Positions 1 through 9,681 of a DNA stretch of 64,000 bases are shown here, piece by piece. The translations under genes were made by a program, and so were the position numbers. The number at the start of each line of letters is the position of its first letter. Positions within the stretch are counted from its first letter, which is position 1. The stretch comes from Ferribacterium limneticum (GTDB lineage Bacteria; Pseudomonadota; Gammaproteobacteria; Burkholderiales; Rhodocyclaceae). Below the pieces are notes generated by a model. It was not told the DNA's origin, did no database searches, and saw only the letters and a list, made by a program, of their open reading frames with translations. The stretch spans positions 3,332,501 through 3,396,500 of the forward strand of contig NZ_CP075189.1 of assembly GCF_020510565.1 (NCBI RefSeq). Reading direction: 5' to 3'.

Positions 1-340
1 GACGACCAATGACGCGCAACTTCACAGTGGTGTCGATTTCACGGTCAACGTGCAAATTCGCATCAATTTGACCTTCTTCGAGCAGGCGCCCGAGGGTGCG
101 CCCCGCCTCGTCGTCACCAACCACCGACAGCAGGGCTGATACGGCCCCGAGCGAAGCGGCATTGCGGGCAACGTTGGCCGCCCCGCCGAGACGCTCTTCC
201 ATGCGCTGAACCTTGACCACCGGCACCGGCGCCTCGGGGGAAATCCGGCTGACCTCGCCGAACCAATAGCGGTCGAGCATCACGTCGCCAACAACCAGCA
301 GGCGAACCTGCGAAATCTTTTCCAGCATGCTGCTGCTCAT
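1..340 (-). CDS. rfaE1: D-glycero-beta-D-manno-heptose-7-phosphate kinase, N-terminal part (gene runs off the window)
   Basis: PfkB/ribokinase-family kinase that phosphorylates heptose 7-phosphate at C1 on the way to ADP-heptose for the LPS inner core. The visible N-terminal 113 residues start MSSSMLEKISQVRLLVVGDV and contain the family features DRYWFGEVSRISPEAPVPVV and LGGAANVARN, typical of the HldE/RfaE kinase domain. The start ATG lies 3 bases after the ugd stop, so the two genes look co-transcribed with ugd upstream. The catalytic C-terminus is outside the window, so it cannot be said whether the gene is a kinase alone (rfaE1) or a fused HldE. Confidence 0.9.
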   Translation of the reverse strand, partial: MSSSMLEKISQVRLLVVGDVMLDRYWFGEVSRISPEAPVPVVKVQRMEERLGGAANVARNAASLGAVSALLSVVGDDEAGRTLGRLLEEGQIDANLHVDREIDTTVKLRVIGR

Positions 341-343
341 TGA

Positions 344-1663
344 TCAGCGTCCGATTGCAAAATACTCGATGCCCGTAGCACGCACGAATTTCGGGTCATA
401 CAGGTTACGGCCGTCGAAAATCACCGGACTTCTGAGCGTTGCCTTGATGGACTCAAAATCCGGACTCCGGAATTCCTTCCATTCGGTAACGATCAGCAAC
501 GCATCGGCGTTTGTGAGAGCCCCCATCGGGTTTTCGGCGTATTGCAGACGGCTGTCATCACCGTAGATGCGTCGGGTTTCGTCGATGGCGACAGGATCGT
601 AGGCCGTCACCGTTGCACCAGCGGCGAACAAGTCGGCAATCAGTTCACGGCTGGGCGCTTCGCGCATGTCGTCGGTATTCGGCTTGAAGGCCAGGCCCCA
701 CAGGGCGAAATGCTTGCCCTTGAGATCGCCGAAGCGCGCCTTGAGCTTCCGGGTCAGCACGTGCTTCTGCGCATCGTTGGCTTCCTCGACGGCAGTCAGC
801 ACTTTGAGGGTGATGTCGGCATCGTCCTTGGCTGTCGCGATAAGCGCCTTGACGTCCTTGGGGAAGCAGGAGCCACCGTAGCCACAACCGGGGTAAAGGA
901 AGTGGTAGCCAATGCGCGGATCAGAGCCAATGCCCTGACGAACCATTTCAATGTCGGCACCCAGCACTTCAGCCAGATTGGCCAGTTCGTTCATGAAACT
1001 GATGCGCGTCGCCAGCATGGCGTTGGCGGCGTACTTGGTCAGTTCGGCGCTCTTCACATCGGTGATGATCAGGCGCTCGTGATTGCGCTGGAACGGTGCG
1101 TAAAGGGCACGCATCAGGTGGATGGCCTGCTCTTCTTCGGCGCCGACAACAATGCGATCAGGACGCATGAAGTCTTCGACAGCAGCCCCTTCCTTGAGAA
1201 ACTCGGGATTGGAAACAACGCTGTAAGGGATATCGACGCCGCGCTTGGTCAGTTCGTCAGCGATGGCGGCCTTGACCTTGGCACCGGTACCGACCGGCAC
1301 GGTGCTCTTGTCGACCACGACCTTGTAGTCGGTCATCAGGCGACCGATGCTACGGGCCGCACCGAGTACATACTGGAGGTCGGCCGAGCCGTCTTCGTCA
1401 GGCGGCGTACCAACCGCAATGAACTGGATGGTGCCGTGCTGCACGGCTTTTTCCACGTCAGTGGTGAAGTGCAGGCGGCCGGCGGCGACATTGCGGCGGA
1501 CCATCTCCTGCAAACCAGGTTCGAAGATCGGGATGCCGCCTTCTTCGAGAATACAAATTTTCTCGGGATCAACGTCCAGACAAAGGACATCGTTACCTAC
1601 TTCAGCCAGACAGGTGCCACTGACCAGACCGACATAGCCGGTGCCGACAACGGTGATTTTCAT
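344..1663 (-). CDS. ugd: UDP-glucose 6-dehydrogenase
   Basis: Oxidises UDP-glucose to UDP-glucuronate with two NAD+, a cytosolic step feeding uronic acids into surface polysaccharide. At 439 aa it has the usual length. Visible features are the N-terminal Rossmann motif GTGYVG (7-12), the central helix with K210, the catalytic Cys266 in [10 protein letters not shown], and the C-terminal UDP-binding domain (about 320-435) with the [15 protein letters not shown] signature. It sits 8 bases after lapB and 3 bases before the heptose kinase gene, so all three appear to share one message. The supply of UDP-GlcA fits the polysaccharide locus a few kb away. Confidence 0.96.
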   Translation of the reverse strand: MKITVVGTGYVGLVSGTCLAEVGNDVLCLDVDPEKICILEEGGIPIFEPGLQEMVRRNVAAGRLHFTTDVEKAVQHGTIQFIAVGTPPDEDGSADLQYVLGAARSIGRLMTDYKVVVDKSTVPVGTGAKVKAAIADELTKRGVDIPYSVVSNPEFLKEGAAVEDFMRPDRIVVGAEEEQAIHLMRALYAPFQRNHERLIITDVKSAELTKYAANAMLATRISFMNELANLAEVLGADIEMVRQGIGSDPRIGYHFLYPGCGYGGSCFPKDVKALIATAKDDADITLKVLTAVEEANDAQKHVLTRKLKARFGDLKGKHFALWGLAFKPNTDDMREAPSRELIADLFAAGATVTAYDPVAIDETRRIYGDDSRLQYAENPMGALTNADALLIVTEWKEFRSPDFESIKATLRSPVIFDGRNLYDPKFVRATGIEYFAIGR

Positions 1664-1671
1664 AAGGCTTC

Positions 1672-2844
1672 CTACAAGGATTGATCGAATTCTTCACTGC
1701 GACGCGGCGGATAGGTTTCCCAACCACCGCAGGCCGGACAACGCCAATAAAATTGGCGGGCCTTGAAACCACAATTATCGCATCGATAGCGCGACAGGCG
1801 TTTCGTGTAGCCCTGGATAATGGTCCTCGCCAACTCGACATCCGGACGAACTTCCGGCGCCACCAGCGGCAAACGCGCACTCATCAGTTTTTCCAAGCCA
1901 AGCAAGGTGGGATTGCGCTGCAGTTCGGCCCGCACCAGGCGATACGCCGCTTCGACACCTTCGCTTTCCAATACCAGTTGATAGACCACTTCGAGCAAAT
2001 CGAGGGAGGGATAACGCTCGAGATAACCACTCAACAGGGCGATACCTTCGGCCGGCCGTTCGAGCTTGCGGTAGGCTTCAAGCAGTCGCTGGGCAACCAG
2101 CGCCAGGTAAGCGGGATCCTGTTGCTCAATACGCTGCCAGGCTTCGATAGCGCCATTGAGATCGATCTCCTGCATCAACAAATCCCCTTGCAGGAGACTG
2201 GCACGCACGCACTTCCGATTCTCTTGAGTGGCAACATCCAAATACTCACGCGCCGAATCCGGGCGAGAACGCATGATTTCGTTGGCCGCCAGCTCACAGT
2301 AGTACTCGGCGATATCGCGATGCGAGGCAACATCCGGCAATTCGCGTGCAATTTCAATGGCCTTCAGCCACTCTTTCTCGACCTGATAGATTTCCAGCAG
2401 ATTGCGCTTGGCCTCTTCCTCAAAGTCGGTTCCCAGCAATTTGTTGAAAATTTCTTCAGCCCGATCAAGCAGGCCTGCCTTCAGGTAATCCTGTCCCAGC
2501 TCCGACAGCGCCTGCAACCGCACCTTGTCATCGAGGTCAGGCAAGTCGATGAGGTTCTGGTGCATGCGTATGGCACGCTCCGTCTCGCCACGCCGGCGAA
2601 ACAGATTACCGAGTGCAAAATGCAGCTCAACGGTCTGCGAATCAACCTTTGCAACCTCGAGAAAGGAATCGATTGCCTTGTCCGGCTGCTCGTTGAGCAG
2701 AAAATTCAAACCCTGAAAATAGGACCGAGGCAAGGTGCGCGACTCATGCACGACCTGCTGCATATCGACGCGGGCAGCGATCCAGCCCAGAGCAAAAAAG
2801 GCCGGTATCAGCAGTAGCTGCCAGTATTCGAATAATTCGTTCAT
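1672..2844 (-). CDS. lapB: LapB (YciM) LPS assembly/regulatory TPR protein
   Basis: Inner-membrane-anchored TPR protein. In E. coli LapB works with FtsH and PbgA to control LpxC turnover and so LPS synthesis. The 390-aa product has an N-terminal membrane segment (about 5-22), a run of TPR-like helical repeats (about 35-340), and a C-terminal rubredoxin-like metal site with two CxxC pairs (YRCDNCGF and WRCPACGGW). I chose the ATG at 2844 because it overlaps the lapA stop by ATGA and begins at the membrane anchor; a longer frame would add 21 residues unlike the family. The pairing with lapA is the conserved arrangement. Confidence 0.95.
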   Translation of the reverse strand: MNELFEYWQLLLIPAFFALGWIAARVDMQQVVHESRTLPRSYFQGLNFLLNEQPDKAIDSFLEVAKVDSQTVELHFALGNLFRRRGETERAIRMHQNLIDLPDLDDKVRLQALSELGQDYLKAGLLDRAEEIFNKLLGTDFEEEAKRNLLEIYQVEKEWLKAIEIARELPDVASHRDIAEYYCELAANEIMRSRPDSAREYLDVATQENRKCVRASLLQGDLLMQEIDLNGAIEAWQRIEQQDPAYLALVAQRLLEAYRKLERPAEGIALLSGYLERYPSLDLLEVVYQLVLESEGVEAAYRLVRAELQRNPTLLGLEKLMSARLPLVAPEVRPDVELARTIIQGYTKRLSRYRCDNCGFKARQFYWRCPACGGWETYPPRRSEEFDQSL

Positions 2845-3122
2845 GCGCTTGGCGGCACTTCCGGAGTCAGGGAAGCTGGCGTTGGCAACGCCTCGCGCTT
2901 CAGGCACGAGATTTCACGACGCTGCCGGAATATAACCCCAAGCAGCGACAGCGCGCCAAGTATCACGCCACCGATAAAGAAAGCCAGCAAGGCGATCACC
3001 AACGGCGTCTGCCAGACTGTTCCTGGTAGAAGGCGAAGGCTTACCGGATCGGTGTTCTGGGTCGCGAATACAACCAGAAAGACAAAAATAATGGCCCGTA
3101 TGGCCCAAGTCAGTGCTGTCAT
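2841..3122 (-). CDS. lapA: LapA-domain (DUF1049) inner-membrane protein
   Basis: Small membrane protein of the LapA/YciS family, partner of LapB in LPS assembly. The 93-residue form starting MTALTWAIRAII has two hydrophobic segments (about 4-22 and 42-65) separated by the family's short loop with TQNTDPVSLRLLPG, then a basic cytoplasmic tail. An in-frame TTG nine bases upstream is an alternative start. No good ribosome-binding site precedes either start, and the upstream side is occupied by the U-tract of a terminator hairpin, so expression may depend on read-through. The stop overlaps the lapB start by four bases. Confidence 0.88.
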   Translation of the reverse strand: MTALTWAIRAIIFVFLVVFATQNTDPVSLRLLPGTVWQTPLVIALLAFFIGGVILGALSLLGVIFRQRREISCLKREALPTPASLTPEVPPSA

Positions 3123-3132
3123 GACATTCAAT

Positions 3133-3162
3133 AAAAAAGGGCAGTGAAATCATTCACTGCCC
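3133..3162 (-). terminator. Rho-independent terminator after ihfB, directly before lapA
   Basis: A perfect 10-bp inverted repeat (GGGCAGTGAA/TTCACTGCCC) with a 4-base loop is followed on the minus strand by six T. It closes the rpsA-ihfB unit, but the lapA start region begins immediately after it, so it may act as a partial terminator or attenuator. Confidence 0.9.
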
Positions 3163-3192
3163 TGAATCTACCACATTGGGCCAAGCCCGAGG

Positions 3193-3477
3193 TCAGATCG
3201 CCTGATCGACCCTTTCGCGCAATTCTTTTCCAGCCTTGAAGTGGGGAACCCACTTGGCCGGGACGCCAACCTTTTCCCCAGACTTGGGGTTACGGCCAGT
3301 ACGCGGTGGCCGATAGTTGAGCGCAAAGCTGCCGAATCCGCGGATCTCGATACGATCTCCTCGCACAAGTGCTTCGGACATCGCATCGAGAATCATCTTG
3401 ACCGCAAAATCAGCATCTTTCGCCACCAACTGGGGAAACCGCTCCGCCAGCCGGGCGATGAGCTCAGATTTGGTCAT
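3193..3477 (-). CDS. ihfB: Integration host factor subunit beta
   Basis: DNA-bending HU/IHF-family protein that pairs with IHF-alpha in recombination, replication and transcription control. At 94 aa it is full length. The N-terminal dimerisation helices begin [14 protein letters not shown], and the DNA-binding arm carries the signature [20 protein letters not shown] (about 57-76). It lies 12 bases after rpsA, the usual arrangement in Gammaproteobacteria and Betaproteobacteria, and is followed by a strong terminator. Confidence 0.97.
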   Translation of the reverse strand: MTKSELIARLAERFPQLVAKDADFAVKMILDAMSEALVRGDRIEIRGFGSFALNYRPPRTGRNPKSGEKVGVPAKWVPHFKAGKELRERVDQAI

Positions 3478-3489
3478 GCTATTGCCTTA

Positions 3490-5169
3490 TCAGCCTTGCT
3501 GGTTAAGCTTGGCCTTCAACAGGGCACCCAGGTTGGTCGTGCCGGAAGCAGCGGCGGAAGATTCTGCAGAAAGTTTCTGCATGGCTTCGTGCTGTTCGGC
3601 ATTGTCCTTGGCCTTGATGGAAAGGTTGATACCACGGGTCTTGCGATCCACGTTGATGATCATGGCTTCAACGGTATCGCCCACCTTGAGGTGTTGCGAC
3701 AGGTCGTCGATACGATCACGCGAGAATTCGGAAGCACGCAGGTAACCTTCGTTCTCGCCATCCAGGGTCAGCACGGCGCCGCGGGCGTCGACCGTCTTCA
3801 CGGTGCAGTTCACGATGCTGTTCTTCTCGTGGGTGGCGATGAAGTTGGTGTACGGATCACCTTCCATCTGCTTGATACCGAGGGAGATACGCTCCTTCTC
3901 GACGTCGATGCCAAGAACCAGAGCCTCAACTTCGTCGCCCTTCTTGAAGTTGCGGATGGCTTCTTCGCCAGTCGCAGACCAGGACAGGTCGGACAGGTGA
4001 ACCAGGCCATCGATGCCACCAGGCAGACCGATGAAGATGCCGAAGTCGGTGATCGACTTGATGGCGCCCTTAACCTTGTCGCCCTTCTTGTGGTTCATGG
4101 CGAAGTCGTCCCAAGGATTGGCTTGGCACTGCTTCATGCCCAAGGAGATACGACGACGCTCTTCGTCGATTTCGAGGATCATGACTTCGACTTCGTCGCC
4201 GAGCTGGACAACCTTGGACGGATGAACGTTCTTGTTGGTCCAGTCCATTTCGGAAACGTGAACCAGGCCTTCGATGCCCTGTTCGATTTCAACGAAAGAA
4301 CCGTAGTCGGTCAGGTTGGTGACCTTGCCGAACAGGCGGGTGCCAGCCGGGTAACGACGGGCAATACCAACCCACGGATCGTCGCCCAGCTGCTTCATAC
4401 CCAGAGAGACGCGGTTCTTCTCGGCATCGAACTTGAGGATCTTGGCGGTAACTTCGTCACCAACGTTGAGCACTTCGCTCGGGTGACGAACACGGCGCCA
4501 GGCCAGGTCGGTGATGTGCAGCAGGCCATCGATACCGCCGAGGTCGACGAATGCGCCGTAGTCGGTGATGTTCTTGACGATACCCTTGACGGTGGTGCCT
4601 TCCTTGAGGTTCTCAAGCAGCTTTTCGCGATCTTTGTCAGCGGTGGCTTCGAGCACGGCACGGCGGGACATCACGACGTTGTTGCGCTTGCGGTCAAGCT
4701 TGATGACCTTGAACTCCATGGTCTTGCCTTCGTACGGCGTGGTGTCCTTGACCGGACGCATGTCGACGAGGGAACCCGGCAGGAAGGCGCGGACACCGTT
4801 GGACATGACGGTCAGACCGCCCTTGACCTTGCCGGTGATGGTGCCGGTAACCAGGGAGTTGTTGTTCAGGGCTTCTTCCAGGAAGTTCCAGGCAGCGATG
4901 CGCTTGGCGCGATCGCGGGACAGGCGCGTGGCACCGTAGCCGTCTTCCAGCATTTCGATAGCCACTTGGACGAAATCGCCCACCTTGACTTCGAGTTCGC
5001 CCTGATCATTCAGGAATTCTTCGAGCGGAACATAGGATTCCGATTTCAGGCCGGCATTGACCACAACGAAATTGTGATCGATGAGCACCACTTCTGCAGT
5101 GATGACTTCGCCTTGACGCATTTCCTGGCGAGCCAGGGATTCTTCAAATAGTTGAGCAAAAGATTCCAT
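3490..5169 (-). CDS. rpsA: 30S ribosomal protein S1
   Basis: RNA-binding ribosomal protein needed to recruit and unfold mRNA on the 30S subunit. The 559-aa product has the expected six S1 (OB-fold) repeats. Repeats 3-6 are clearest, each with a module like [28 protein letters not shown] and a following [16 protein letters not shown] element. The N-terminus [21 protein letters not shown] is typical of the family. It stands 92 bases downstream of aroA-cmk and 12 bases before ihfB, so cmk-rpsA-ihfB order is kept as in E. coli. Confidence 0.98.
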   Translation of the reverse strand: MESFAQLFEESLARQEMRQGEVITAEVVLIDHNFVVVNAGLKSESYVPLEEFLNDQGELEVKVGDFVQVAIEMLEDGYGATRLSRDRAKRIAAWNFLEEALNNNSLVTGTITGKVKGGLTVMSNGVRAFLPGSLVDMRPVKDTTPYEGKTMEFKVIKLDRKRNNVVMSRRAVLEATADKDREKLLENLKEGTTVKGIVKNITDYGAFVDLGGIDGLLHITDLAWRRVRHPSEVLNVGDEVTAKILKFDAEKNRVSLGMKQLGDDPWVGIARRYPAGTRLFGKVTNLTDYGSFVEIEQGIEGLVHVSEMDWTNKNVHPSKVVQLGDEVEVMILEIDEERRRISLGMKQCQANPWDDFAMNHKKGDKVKGAIKSITDFGIFIGLPGGIDGLVHLSDLSWSATGEEAIRNFKKGDEVEALVLGIDVEKERISLGIKQMEGDPYTNFIATHEKNSIVNCTVKTVDARGAVLTLDGENEGYLRASEFSRDRIDDLSQHLKVGDTVEAMIINVDRKTRGINLSIKAKDNAEQHEAMQKLSAESSAAASGTTNLGALLKAKLNQQG

Positions 5170-5261
5170 TGACGGAGAGAGCTTTCATGCTGCCGCGGAC
5201 TGTTAGATCCACAGCGGGTTAGGGTTAAAACAAGCTACTGGCCAGGGTGGCCGGCAACACC

Positions 5262-7226
5262 TTACTGCAACGCTTCCCTGCTCCAGACCAGCACCTGATT
5301 CACCGCCTGTTCGATGGTGAGATGCGTGGTGTCGAGCAGCTTTGCGTCGGCCTCTTGCCGAAGAGGAGCAACGCTGCGCTGTGAATCGCGCTCGTCACGT
5401 TGCTTCAAGTCCAACAGAAGGTCCGCGAGATTAGCAGAGAATCCTTTTTCGATCAACTGCTTATAACGACGTTCAGCGCGCGCTTCGGCACTCGCTGTCA
5501 GGAACACTTTGAGCGCCGCGCGAGGAAAAACCACCGAGCCCATATCACGCCCGTCGCCAATCAGGCCAGGCGCCTTGTTGAAGGCCCGTTGGCGAAAAAG
5601 AAGCGCCTCCCGTACAGCAGGCAGGGCCGCGACCTTCGAGGCACCGACCGAGATTTCTTCCGTACGAATGACGTCACCGACAAGTTCACCATTAAGGCGG
5701 ATATCGCTGCCCGAAAACTCCACATCAAGCTCGGCAGCTATGGTGGCAACAGCTACCTCATCCGCCCAATCAACGGCAGCCCGCTTAGCGGCCAACGCGG
5801 TCAACCGGTAAAGAGCACCGGAATCGAGATAGGCGTAACCGAGTGCCGCTGCCACTTTAGCCGCTACTGTTCCCTTGCCTGAAGCAGAGGGGCCATCGAT
5901 GGCAATGACTAGCGCCGCCTTGGTAACCGCCGCAAAACGTTCAAAATAATCCGGAAAAGTCTTGGCCACGCATTTCTGGTCATTGATACGCAAAGGCGTT
6001 CCGAAGGCGGCCAAAGAGAAACACATTGCCATGCGATGATCGTCATAGGTATCGATAGCCGCCGGCTTGAGGGTGGACGGCGTGACACGGATGAAATCGT
6101 CCCCCTCCTCAACCTCCGCTCCCAATTTGCGCAACTCGGTCGCCATAGCTGCGATCCGGTCTGTCTCCTTGACCCGCCAACTAGCTATGTTACGCAACGT
6201 CGTTGTGCCTTTGGCAAACAGCGCCGTCGTTGCCAGCGTCATCGCCGCATCGGGAATGTGGTTGCAATCGAGGTTGACCGCAACCAGGCCAGATTGCGGC
6301 GCCCGTGCTTCCATCCAGTTTGGCCCCATCTCCACCTGGGCACCCATTTTAGCTAGCGCCTCGGCAAACTTGACGTCGCCCTGAATCGAATCACTGCCGA
6401 CGCCTTCAATCCTCACCGGCCCGCCACCTATGGCCCCCAGAGCGAGAAAATACGAGGCCGACGAAGCATCGCCCTCGACATAAATCGTTCCCGGCGAAAC
6501 ATATCGACTGCCCCCTGGCACCGTAAACCGCTGCCACCCTTCACGTTGAACCTGAACACCAAAACGCGCCATGGTTGCCAGCGTGATCTCGATATAGGGT
6601 TTGGAAATCAGCTCACCAACGACGTCGACCGTAGCAGTCTGCCCAATAAGGGGAAGGGCCATCAATAAACCTGTCAGAAATTGACTGGAGACGTCACCAC
6701 GCACCTTCACCGAGTCACCAAGGACAAGGTTCGCCGGCTTGAGATGAAGTGGCGGATAACCATCATTCCCCAGATAGCTGATATCCGCGCCAAGTTGCCT
6801 CAAGCCATCAACCAAATCGCCAATCGGGCGCTCGTGCATCCGGGCGACGCCCTTCAGCACGTAATTGCCACCAGCCAGCGCCAACGCAGCTGTCAAAGGG
6901 CGAAACGCCGTCCCGGCATTTCCGAGGAAAAGCTCTGCCTGTTTTATCGGAACCTGGCCACCACAACCCTTGATCAGCCAGTTCTCGCCACCTAAATGGG
7001 TAGTGCCGACGCCAAGCACTTTCAGCGCATCGAGCATCCGCTCGGTGTCATCCGAAGCGAGCAGGTCGCGGACTTCGGTCTCGCCCTCAGCCAATGCGGC
7101 AAGCAACAGGACACGGTTAGAAATACTTTTCGAGCCAGGCAGACGCACCGTACCGGCGGCAAAAAGCAGTTGAGGAAGATCAAGGAACTCAGCAGCCAAT
7201 GAAAACTCCGTTAGCAATAAGGGCAT
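5262..7226 (-). CDS. aroA-cmk: Fused EPSP synthase / cytidylate kinase
   Basis: One 654-aa protein joining two enzymes. Residues about 1-435 are 3-phosphoshikimate 1-carboxyvinyltransferase (shikimate pathway), with [10 protein letters not shown] at 29-38, a GNAGTAFRP motif near 102, and late EPSPS motifs DDHRMAM and [10 protein letters not shown]. Residues about 437-654 are CMP/dCMP kinase, with a P-loop starting at G445 (GPSASGKGT), LDSGALYR and a C-terminal RDERDSQR element. There is no stop or start at the junction. In most proteobacteria aroA and cmk are separate neighbours; fused forms are annotated in some Betaproteobacteria. It follows capD by 3 bases on the same strand and precedes rpsA. 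Confidence 0.95.
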   Translation of the reverse strand: MPLLLTEFSLAAEFLDLPQLLFAAGTVRLPGSKSISNRVLLLAALAEGETEVRDLLASDDTERMLDALKVLGVGTTHLGGENWLIKGCGGQVPIKQAELFLGNAGTAFRPLTAALALAGGNYVLKGVARMHERPIGDLVDGLRQLGADISYLGNDGYPPLHLKPANLVLGDSVKVRGDVSSQFLTGLLMALPLIGQTATVDVVGELISKPYIEITLATMARFGVQVQREGWQRFTVPGGSRYVSPGTIYVEGDASSASYFLALGAIGGGPVRIEGVGSDSIQGDVKFAEALAKMGAQVEMGPNWMEARAPQSGLVAVNLDCNHIPDAAMTLATTALFAKGTTTLRNIASWRVKETDRIAAMATELRKLGAEVEEGDDFIRVTPSTLKPAAIDTYDDHRMAMCFSLAAFGTPLRINDQKCVAKTFPDYFERFAAVTKAALVIAIDGPSASGKGTVAAKVAAALGYAYLDSGALYRLTALAAKRAAVDWADEVAVATIAAELDVEFSGSDIRLNGELVGDVIRTEEISVGASKVAALPAVREALLFRQRAFNKAPGLIGDGRDMGSVVFPRAALKVFLTASAEARAERRYKQLIEKGFSANLADLLLDLKQRDERDSQRSVAPLRQEADAKLLDTTHLTIEQAVNQVLVWSREALQ

Positions 7227-7229
7227 CAG

Positions 7230-9053
7230 TCAGTTTGTTGTGTATTCAGGAACGAAATACTGAAGGTCTGCCTTGACAACAGCCACATCCCGCACTGCCG
7301 GCGACAACCAAGCGAGCAGTTCAGCGAACTCTGTTTCGCTCATGTCATCAGCTAGCTTAGCAATTCGCAGTTTGGGATGCGGCGTCGGCAAAGTCTTCTC
7401 GTCATCGGCGAGCAATTCCTCATACAGTTTTTCCCCGGACCGCAAACCGGTGAAGTGGATAGGGATATCGCCTTCCGAGAAGCCAGAAAGCAGGATCATG
7501 TCACGCGCAAGATCGACGATCTTCACCGGCTCCCCCATATCAAGCACAAAAATCTCGCCGCCCTGCCCCAGCCACCCCGCATGCAACACGAGCTGCGCAG
7601 CCTCGGGAATGGTCATGAAATACCGAACGATATCAGGATGCGTCACAGTAAGCGGCCCGCCACGGGCAATCTGCTCGCGGAACTTGGGGATGACGCTACC
7701 ATTGCTGCCCAATACGTTGCCGAAGCGCACCGTCACAAAACGAGTACCGCCGGGCTCTTGGAGGGCCCGACACAAGCGCTCAGCCAGTCGCTTGCTGCAC
7801 CCCATAACATTGGTCGGATTGACCGCCTTGTCGGTGGACACCAGGACAAATTTATCGACTCCAAACATCCGTGCAGCCTGGGCCGTAATCAGAGTACCCA
7901 GCGCATTGGTACGCACCGCCTGCCAGGCATTGACCTTCTCCATTAAGGGCACGTGCTTGTAAGCAGCAGCATGAAAAACAACGGCCGGCCGCTCCGCCGC
8001 AAAAATCTCTTCGATGCGCTCGGCATCCCGCACATCAGCCGCCCAGCACGCACGCGGCAATTCAGGAAAGGCGTGCGCCAGTTCCTCATCCATGCGGTAC
8101 AGTGCAAACTCGGAAGAGTCGAGCAGGAGGAGGCGCGACGGAGAAAAGGCAGCAATCTGTCGGCACAGTTCCGAGCCGATCGAGCCACCAGCCCCGCTCA
8201 CCAGTACGACGCGCCCTGTCAGCTGCTCATGCAGGGCAGCTGCGTCGAGTGAAACGGAGTCGCGGCCGAGAAGATCTTCCAGCTCCACCCGCCGCATGTT
8301 GGAAACCGATAGCCGGCCGGCCAAGATGTCGTCATAAGAAGGTATTGTCATCACCTCCAGCCCGGCTGCCGAGGATAATTCCACCGCATGTCGTCGAACC
8401 GAGCTTTTCGCATGGGGCATGGCCATGATGGCATGCTTGACGCCATATTGTTCAGCCACTTCGGCAATGCGGGAGAATGGCCCGAAAACCGGCAACCCAC
8501 GCAGGCGCCGCCCCATCTTCCCCGCCTGTTCGTCGACCAAGGCAACCGGATACCAGAGGCCGCTACGGGCCAGCTCACGCAGGAGAGAGTCGGCGGCTTC
8601 ATCCGTCCCGATAATCAACACCGGCTGCCCACGCATTTTAGCCGGCCCATACAGGCGATGCTCTTTCCAGCTACGATAGACGAAACGACTCCCGCCCATG
8701 ATCAAGGCCAGCAACAAGGGATGCAGGATGAGCACCGAGCGTGGGATCAACGCCACGCTGAAAAAGACAATAAGACTAGTCGTCAGCAAGGCTCCGACGA
8801 CAACTGCTGCACCGATGTGCTGCATATCGGAAAGACTGGCGAATCGCCATAAGCCGCGATAGAGGCCGAAGGCGTAAAACAGCACGGCGAACAGCGGCAG
8901 CACCCAAACCAGGGCATGCAGAGCCGCCAGCTGGAAATTCAATGGCATATCAAAATTGAAACGCAGCCAGAAAGCCAGCATCCAGGACACTGCCGCCGCC
9001 ACCAGATCGTGAAGGAAAGCAGCCAGGGTACGCGGATTCGTCATGCAACTCAT
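7230..9053 (-). CDS. CapD/WbpM-type UDP-sugar 4,6-dehydratase, membrane-bound
   Basis: Member of the WbpM/PglF/FlaA1 group, which converts UDP-GlcNAc to the 4-keto-6-deoxy sugar that leads to bacillosamine, FucNAc or QuiNAc. The 607-aa protein has about four N-terminal membrane helices (to about 120), a CoA-binding-like Rossmann domain (about 140-260), and a catalytic SDR domain beginning VVLVSGAGGSIGSELCRQI. The catalytic set is the large-form type: STDK at 406-409 and M417-x3-K421, with Met in place of the usual Tyr. The start could be M1 or M4. It is the last gene of the polysaccharide block, next to aroA-cmk. The exact sugar cannot be told from sequence. Confidence 0.9.
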   Translation of the reverse strand: MSCMTNPRTLAAFLHDLVAAAVSWMLAFWLRFNFDMPLNFQLAALHALVWVLPLFAVLFYAFGLYRGLWRFASLSDMQHIGAAVVVGALLTTSLIVFFSVALIPRSVLILHPLLLALIMGGSRFVYRSWKEHRLYGPAKMRGQPVLIIGTDEAADSLLRELARSGLWYPVALVDEQAGKMGRRLRGLPVFGPFSRIAEVAEQYGVKHAIMAMPHAKSSVRRHAVELSSAAGLEVMTIPSYDDILAGRLSVSNMRRVELEDLLGRDSVSLDAAALHEQLTGRVVLVSGAGGSIGSELCRQIAAFSPSRLLLLDSSEFALYRMDEELAHAFPELPRACWAADVRDAERIEEIFAAERPAVVFHAAAYKHVPLMEKVNAWQAVRTNALGTLITAQAARMFGVDKFVLVSTDKAVNPTNVMGCSKRLAERLCRALQEPGGTRFVTVRFGNVLGSNGSVIPKFREQIARGGPLTVTHPDIVRYFMTIPEAAQLVLHAGWLGQGGEIFVLDMGEPVKIVDLARDMILLSGFSEGDIPIHFTGLRSGEKLYEELLADDEKTLPTPHPKLRIAKLADDMSETEFAELLAWLSPAVRDVAVVKADLQYFVPEYTTN

Positions 9054-9120
9054 GTCAGGGAGGAACGGCGAACACTCGCCTCGCGCTTCAAACCAGCGAT
9101 TCTAACCCGGCGCGCCGCGA

Positions 9121-9681
9121 TCAATGCGACACACCGTCGCGCCGCAACACCTTGATGAAAGTCAGCCAGAGAATCCGGATATCGAACCACAAGGAACGGC
9201 GCTGCAGATATTCGGCATCCAGCTCGACCTTTTCCGGGATCGGCAACTCGTCCCGGCCATTGATCTGCGCCCAGCCGGTCAGCCCCGGCACTAGTTCATG
9301 AACCCCGCGGGAAGTGCGCAAGGCAACCAGATCGTCCTGGTTGAACAAGGCGGGGCGGGGTCCGACAAAACTCATGTCACCAACCAGGATGCTCCACAGT
9401 TGCGGCAGTTCATCCAGGCTGGAGCGACGCAGGAAGCCCCCTACCGGCGTCAGCCAGCTCGCCGGATCCCGCAGCAGATGGGTCGCCAGAGCCGGCGTAC
9501 CAATGCGCATGCTGCGAAATTTCGGCATGCTGAAAATGCGGTTATGCCGGCCAACCCGATCCGACCAGTAGAGTGCAGGCCCCGGCGAACTCAACCTGAC
9601 CAGCAGAGCCACTGCGAGAATGGGCAAGACCAGCAGCACCGCCAGCCCACAGACCAAGCCAAGATCGAACAGCCGCTTCAT
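9121..9681 (-). CDS. Small (PglC/WcaJ-family) phosphoglycosyl transferase
   Basis: Initiating enzyme that moves a sugar-1-phosphate from a UDP-sugar onto undecaprenyl phosphate at the inner membrane. The 186-aa product has one N-terminal hydrophobic re-entrant helix (about 5-30, with the SSPGP motif after it), the KFRSM motif, the catalytic Asp-Glu pair in RSSLDELPQL, and GPRP and PGLTGWAQINGR motifs. I chose the ATG at 9681 because it begins MKRLFDLGL and overlaps the upstream epimerase stop by ATGA. Its length fits the minimal PglC form with no extra N-terminal domain. Together with the epimerase and the CapD-type dehydratase it would make and load the first sugar. Confidence 0.92.
   Translation of the reverse strand: MKRLFDLGLVCGLAVLLVLPILAVALLVRLSSPGPALYWSDRVGRHNRIFSMPKFRSMRIGTPALATHLLRDPASWLTPVGGFLRRSSLDELPQLWSILVGDMSFVGPRPALFNQDDLVALRTSRGVHELVPGLTGWAQINGRDELPIPEKVELDAEYLQRRSLWFDIRILWLTFIKVLRRDGVSH

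Noticed and set aside
3241..5151. Long plus-strand frame opposite rpsA
   Set aside because: Antisense shadow of S1 repeats; no ribosome-binding site and no recognisable domain.
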